Assembly: GCA_951799445.1 (NCBI GenBank)
Contig: OX637287.1
Coordinates: 44,607,724-44,671,723 of the forward strand
Source of the DNA: Pseudisothecium myosuroides
Lineage: Eukaryota > Streptophyta > Bryopsida > Hypnales > Lembophyllaceae
Length of the DNA stretch: 64,000 bases
Reading direction: 5' to 3'
The translations under genes and the position numbers were made by a program. Below, piece by piece: positions 61,016 to 64,000 of the stretch (within the stretch, counting starts at the first letter, position 1; each line of letters starts with the position of its first letter). Below the pieces are notes generated by a model. It was not told the DNA's origin. It did no database searches and worked only from the letters and a program-made list of their open reading frames with translations.

Positions 61016-62506
61016 TTACCAGTGTTTTTTAGGGCAATCTAATGCCCAATTGCCTAAAAAAAAAATAAAAACCTTCAAGCTTATAGAAAAAAAGGGTATT
61101 TTTGTTAAAAAATGCCAGACTGTAATGATGGCCCTGCACACAACAACGCTAGAATGTGAGCTTGCAAGCATGAGCCTATGAGCATTGAGCGGGGATTCTG
61201 TGAGCGTTGAGCACAGAGTTCCAAAAAAAACCCTAAAAATTCAATAAATTTTCTAAAATAGACCTTATCCAAAAAATTGTTCAAATCTTTCTATTTTTAG
61301 TAAAATTTGCGACCTATTTCCGTGGACCTATTACCGTGGGATTCTCGAATGAATTCTAAGGTTTAGGATTTTTTGTATTGTAGAATTTTAGGAAGCACAG
61401 AATTCAATGTCCACAAATAATATGGGTGCATATAGCAAATATAACTAAAAATATAATTATAATGAATATAAAATTGAATGACATTGTTTTTCTCCATAAA
61501 TGACTACTAGCTATTATTGTGGGCCTATTACCATGGTTATGTAGAATTCGAATGAAAATTCTAATTTTCAATACCGTCTAGAATATTGGAAGTATACATT
61601 ACAAAGATGAACATAATTGATGTGAAAGACAATGGAGATGGAAATAAGGTTGTATAGAATATTCCATCAAGTTGCTATATTTGTTCCAAAAAAAATTAAT
61701 GCTTCTAAAGCTAAATGTGTAACTTGAGGTTGAGGTCTTTCAGTCTTAGATTTCAAGCCATCACAAATTCCTAGTCTTCTAGATATGTTGAAGATTTTTG
61801 TTTAGAACCTTCATGATATTGGCCCTAATAAAGAAGCGCTTCAGTTCATTGAAGTTAAAGCTTGGCAAATGTATGAACTTCTTTTCTTCTAGGTTTAGTT
61901 TGTAGAAGTAACAAATAAGTAATAAAGATGTTTGCAATTAATGTATTGATGGCATTCACCGCAATCGTTGAAATGACCATGTAAACAAAATTGTGATGTG
62001 TGGTACGTGCCTAGAGTTAGTGAGTGGTTCTAATTGTATTTGATTTTGAGATCACTGAAGCTTGGGCCCCTAGCTCCCATCGGAGCCACAAGGTACCTAG
62101 ATCTCAAGCCAGGTGATCAAAAAAATACCCGAATGCTACAATTGAGAGCTAAATGAAAGAAGAAGAGTACAAATTTGTTTTATTCTTGACTATTGGCTAC
62201 ATGGCTGGGAGATCCCATCGGCACCGAGAGTTACGTTGAACAACCTAGCATGTGATAAAATAAAATAAGAAAACCTTGCTCAAGCAAAGTTTGATTGAAT
62301 CCAAGCTTAAAAGCAAACTTTAAAAAACTCTCGAATACACGAACAGGTCCTCAAGAGTTGAATGAAAGAGCTAGTAGAACATAATTCACCAGTTTTACAC
62401 TTGGCCATGTAAAATTGCACTTACTAATTGTACGGAAAATTTGTCTCATCACCAATAAGGGGGAGGGCACTTGGCATACTTTTCTCCGCAACAGATCCCA
62501 ACCATC

Positions 62507-62552
62507 AAAAAAAAAAAAAAAAAATCTTTTTTTTTTTTTTTTTTTTTTTTTT
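62507..62552. repeat. A18 / T26 palindromic homopolymer pair
   Basis: A run of 18 A (62507-62524), tc, then 26 T (62527-62552). It can fold into an A:T hairpin and borders the tandem satellite. Confidence 0.95.
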
Positions 62553-62558
62553 GTCTGC

Positions 62559-63700
62559 AGCTAAGGGCTCCTCTCAGTGCCGAGAGGTCCCAAGCAACAA
62601 GAGGGGAGTGATATTTTTTTTTGGTCCATGGCTAAGGGCTCCTCTCGGCGCCGAGAGGTCCCAAACAACAAGAGGGGGAAAATCATAAAAATCTAAATCT
62701 CAATGGAACAACCTCATTCGATTTCAAACAAATTCTAATCACCAATTATTTTCTTCCTTAAAATCTAGCAAAGTTAAACAAGTAGAAGATCACGACAGCA
62801 AGTGCTTGATCTTCCCCTCGGCCTCGAGAGGTTTCAAGCAACAAGAGAGGAGTGATCAACCAAACGACATTAGATCAAGACAAAAGAGTTGGATCCCCCG
62901 GGAGGTTTGACAAGAGGACAATGATCAACTAATCAACAATTTGGTGTAACTAAACTCATTTGTTACAAAAATAATCCCTATCGACCACATTTTAAAAAAG
63001 AAATCTTAAGAAGTCCGATTTCTAGCACATCAAGACAAATTTGCAAGTATCCCTCCATCGGCCTCGAGAGGACCCACGTTGCTATAAGACAATGATCAAC
63101 AAAAATGAAATTTGGTGAGTCTAAACTCTTTCTACACATAATGAATTCCCATCAATGAATTTTTATTCCTAAAATCTATACAAGTCCATCAAGATGCAAG
63201 TCAAGTAGGAAGTGTTGGTATCCTCCCATTGGTTCTGAGAAGACCCATGATGCTACAAGACAATGATCAACCAAAAAAAAATTTAGTGTGGCAAAGATCA
63301 TTAGTTCTAAAAGCAATCCTTCTCAACAAAAAAAAATTGTCAAAAATCTAAACAAGTCCAACAACAACACATCAAGAAAAAATTATTGGTACCCTTCCAT
63401 TGGCCTCAAGAAGACCCACACTGCTATTGGACAATGATCAACCTCAATGAAATTCATTTTGACAAAGTTCTTTCTATATAGACTCAATTCCTCTTCACCA
63501 AATATCTTTTCAAAAATCTTCTTAAATCCACCAACCCCCACATCAAAACTGAAGGGTTGGTTTCCATTGTCATCAAACTGAAAGATTGGTTTTCTCCATC
63601 ACCTTTGAGAGGTTTTAAGTCATGAGAGGACATTGATCAATAAAAATAAAATTCAGTGTGGCTAAGCTCGTTCCATACAAAATGAATTCTTATCAACCAA
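62559..63700. repeat. Degenerate tandem satellite, period about 170-175 bp
   Basis: The block 'cat-ggcctcgagaggaccca…gacaatgatcaac' recurs near 62815, 63055, 63228, 63397 and 63597 (spacings of about 173, 170 and 200 bp at the end). Between blocks, 'aatgaattcccatcaa…aaaatctaaacaagtcca' recurs. Two tighter copies of 'ggctaagggctcctctc' (continuing to a gccgagaggtccc core) lie at 62562 and 62631; the second includes the perfect 18-bp palindrome cctctcggcgccgagagg (62641-62658). No frame is conserved. Confidence 0.8.
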
Positions 63701-63780
63701 ATTTTAAAAAAGAAAATCTAAACAAGTCCAATGAGCAACATTTTTTCCAAGCACGGAGAAGCTATATAAATATTGTCCTA

Positions 63781-64000
63781 GTATGTTGAGGCAAAAGCTA
63801 TTGAATTTGCATATGAACAAATTATCCCTACATGGAAAAAGGTTGTTATTTTAGATCCTAAAGTTCTACAATTTTTAGATGTCACAACTATAGAAATAGA
63901 TAATGAGCCATCACTAACTGATGCTAACTAGTGGCCATTCTTAGTCTATGGCTTCATCTTCTATATGATTCTATCTTCAGTCACATCACTCTTGTTGAAT
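63781..64000 (+). other. Coding-like fragment at the window edge
   Basis: After a cctag acceptor near 63780, a plus frame reads …VEAKAIEFAYEQIIPTWKK… to a TAG at about 63930. If that TAG is read as CAG, the frame remains open to the end of the window (…WPFLVYGFIFYM…). The family is unknown. It could be an exon or a decayed gene that continues beyond the window. Confidence 0.35.

Larger units (their letters stand above)
54749..64000. other. Repeat-rich tail of the window
   Basis: About 9 kb after MCMBP with no supported complete gene. It contains a dispersed repeat in a tandem array (55375-56045), two piggyBac-like elements (56837-57758 and 58403-59916, the second with a nested MITE), an open coding-like frame (60217-60429), a Harbinger-type MITE (60673-61015), featureless AT-rich DNA (61.1-62.0 kb), a degenerate tandem satellite (62.56-63.7 kb) and a coding-like piece at the window edge (63781-64000). 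Confidence 0.55.

Noticed and set aside
1..64000. CRISPR arrays, operons, ribosome binding sites, rRNA and tRNA genes
   Set aside because: The window is eukaryotic nuclear DNA with introns. No rRNA block or tRNA cloverleaf was recognised by eye, though a tRNA scan could still find one.

Overview
This window is plant nuclear DNA. The genes are split by short GT–AG introns, their exons are moderately GC-rich, and they sit in very AT-rich spacers full of small DNA transposons. Five protein genes can be built with exon phases that stay open from end to end. They are an INTS5-like Integrator subunit (minus, 7280-1179, 8 exons, 1214 aa), a PUS7/TruD-family pseudouridine synthase (plus, 12252-19893, 21 exons, 780 aa), an XRCC4-like protein with a very long asparagine/serine-rich tail (minus, 25813-20986, 4 exons, about 1295 aa), a class-3/sn-1-DAGL-type lipase (plus, 36693-42404, 9 exons, 598 aa) and the MCM-binding protein MCMBP/ETG1 (plus, 48690-54748, 15 exons, 629 aa). 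Teloboxes, an E2F-like promoter palindrome and Stowaway-, CACTA- and Harbinger-type MITEs support a land plant. A non-flowering lineage is only a guess.

Layout. 1-1.2 kb: spacer. 1.2-7.3 kb: INTS5. 7.3-12.2 kb: spacer with an 18-bp tandem repeat, one copy of a dispersed repeat, a diverged transposon copy and a large fold-back element. 12.3-19.9 kb: PUS7, with a MITE in one intron. 21-25.8 kb: the XRCC4-like gene, convergent with PUS7. 26-36.6 kb: AT-rich desert holding a decayed gene at 27.6-28.1 kb, transposons, and a possible two-exon gene whose intron carries a piggyBac-like element. 36.7-42.4 kb: lipase. 43.4-44.8 kb: a minus-strand pseudogene with in-frame stops that each look like C-to-T changes. 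45-48.3 kb: minisatellite and MITEs. 48.7-54.7 kb: MCMBP. 55-64 kb: repeats, two more piggyBac-like elements, MITEs and a tandem satellite of about 170 bp.

The genes do not form an operon-like set. Several act in nucleic-acid metabolism (snRNA 3' processing, RNA pseudouridylation, end joining, replication), and I take their adjacency as chance. The most interesting signals are a family of elements flanked by TTAA with CCCCTAAAGGACC-type termini, which looks piggyBac-like, the giant XRCC4-like protein, and the decayed genes hidden in the AT-rich spacers.
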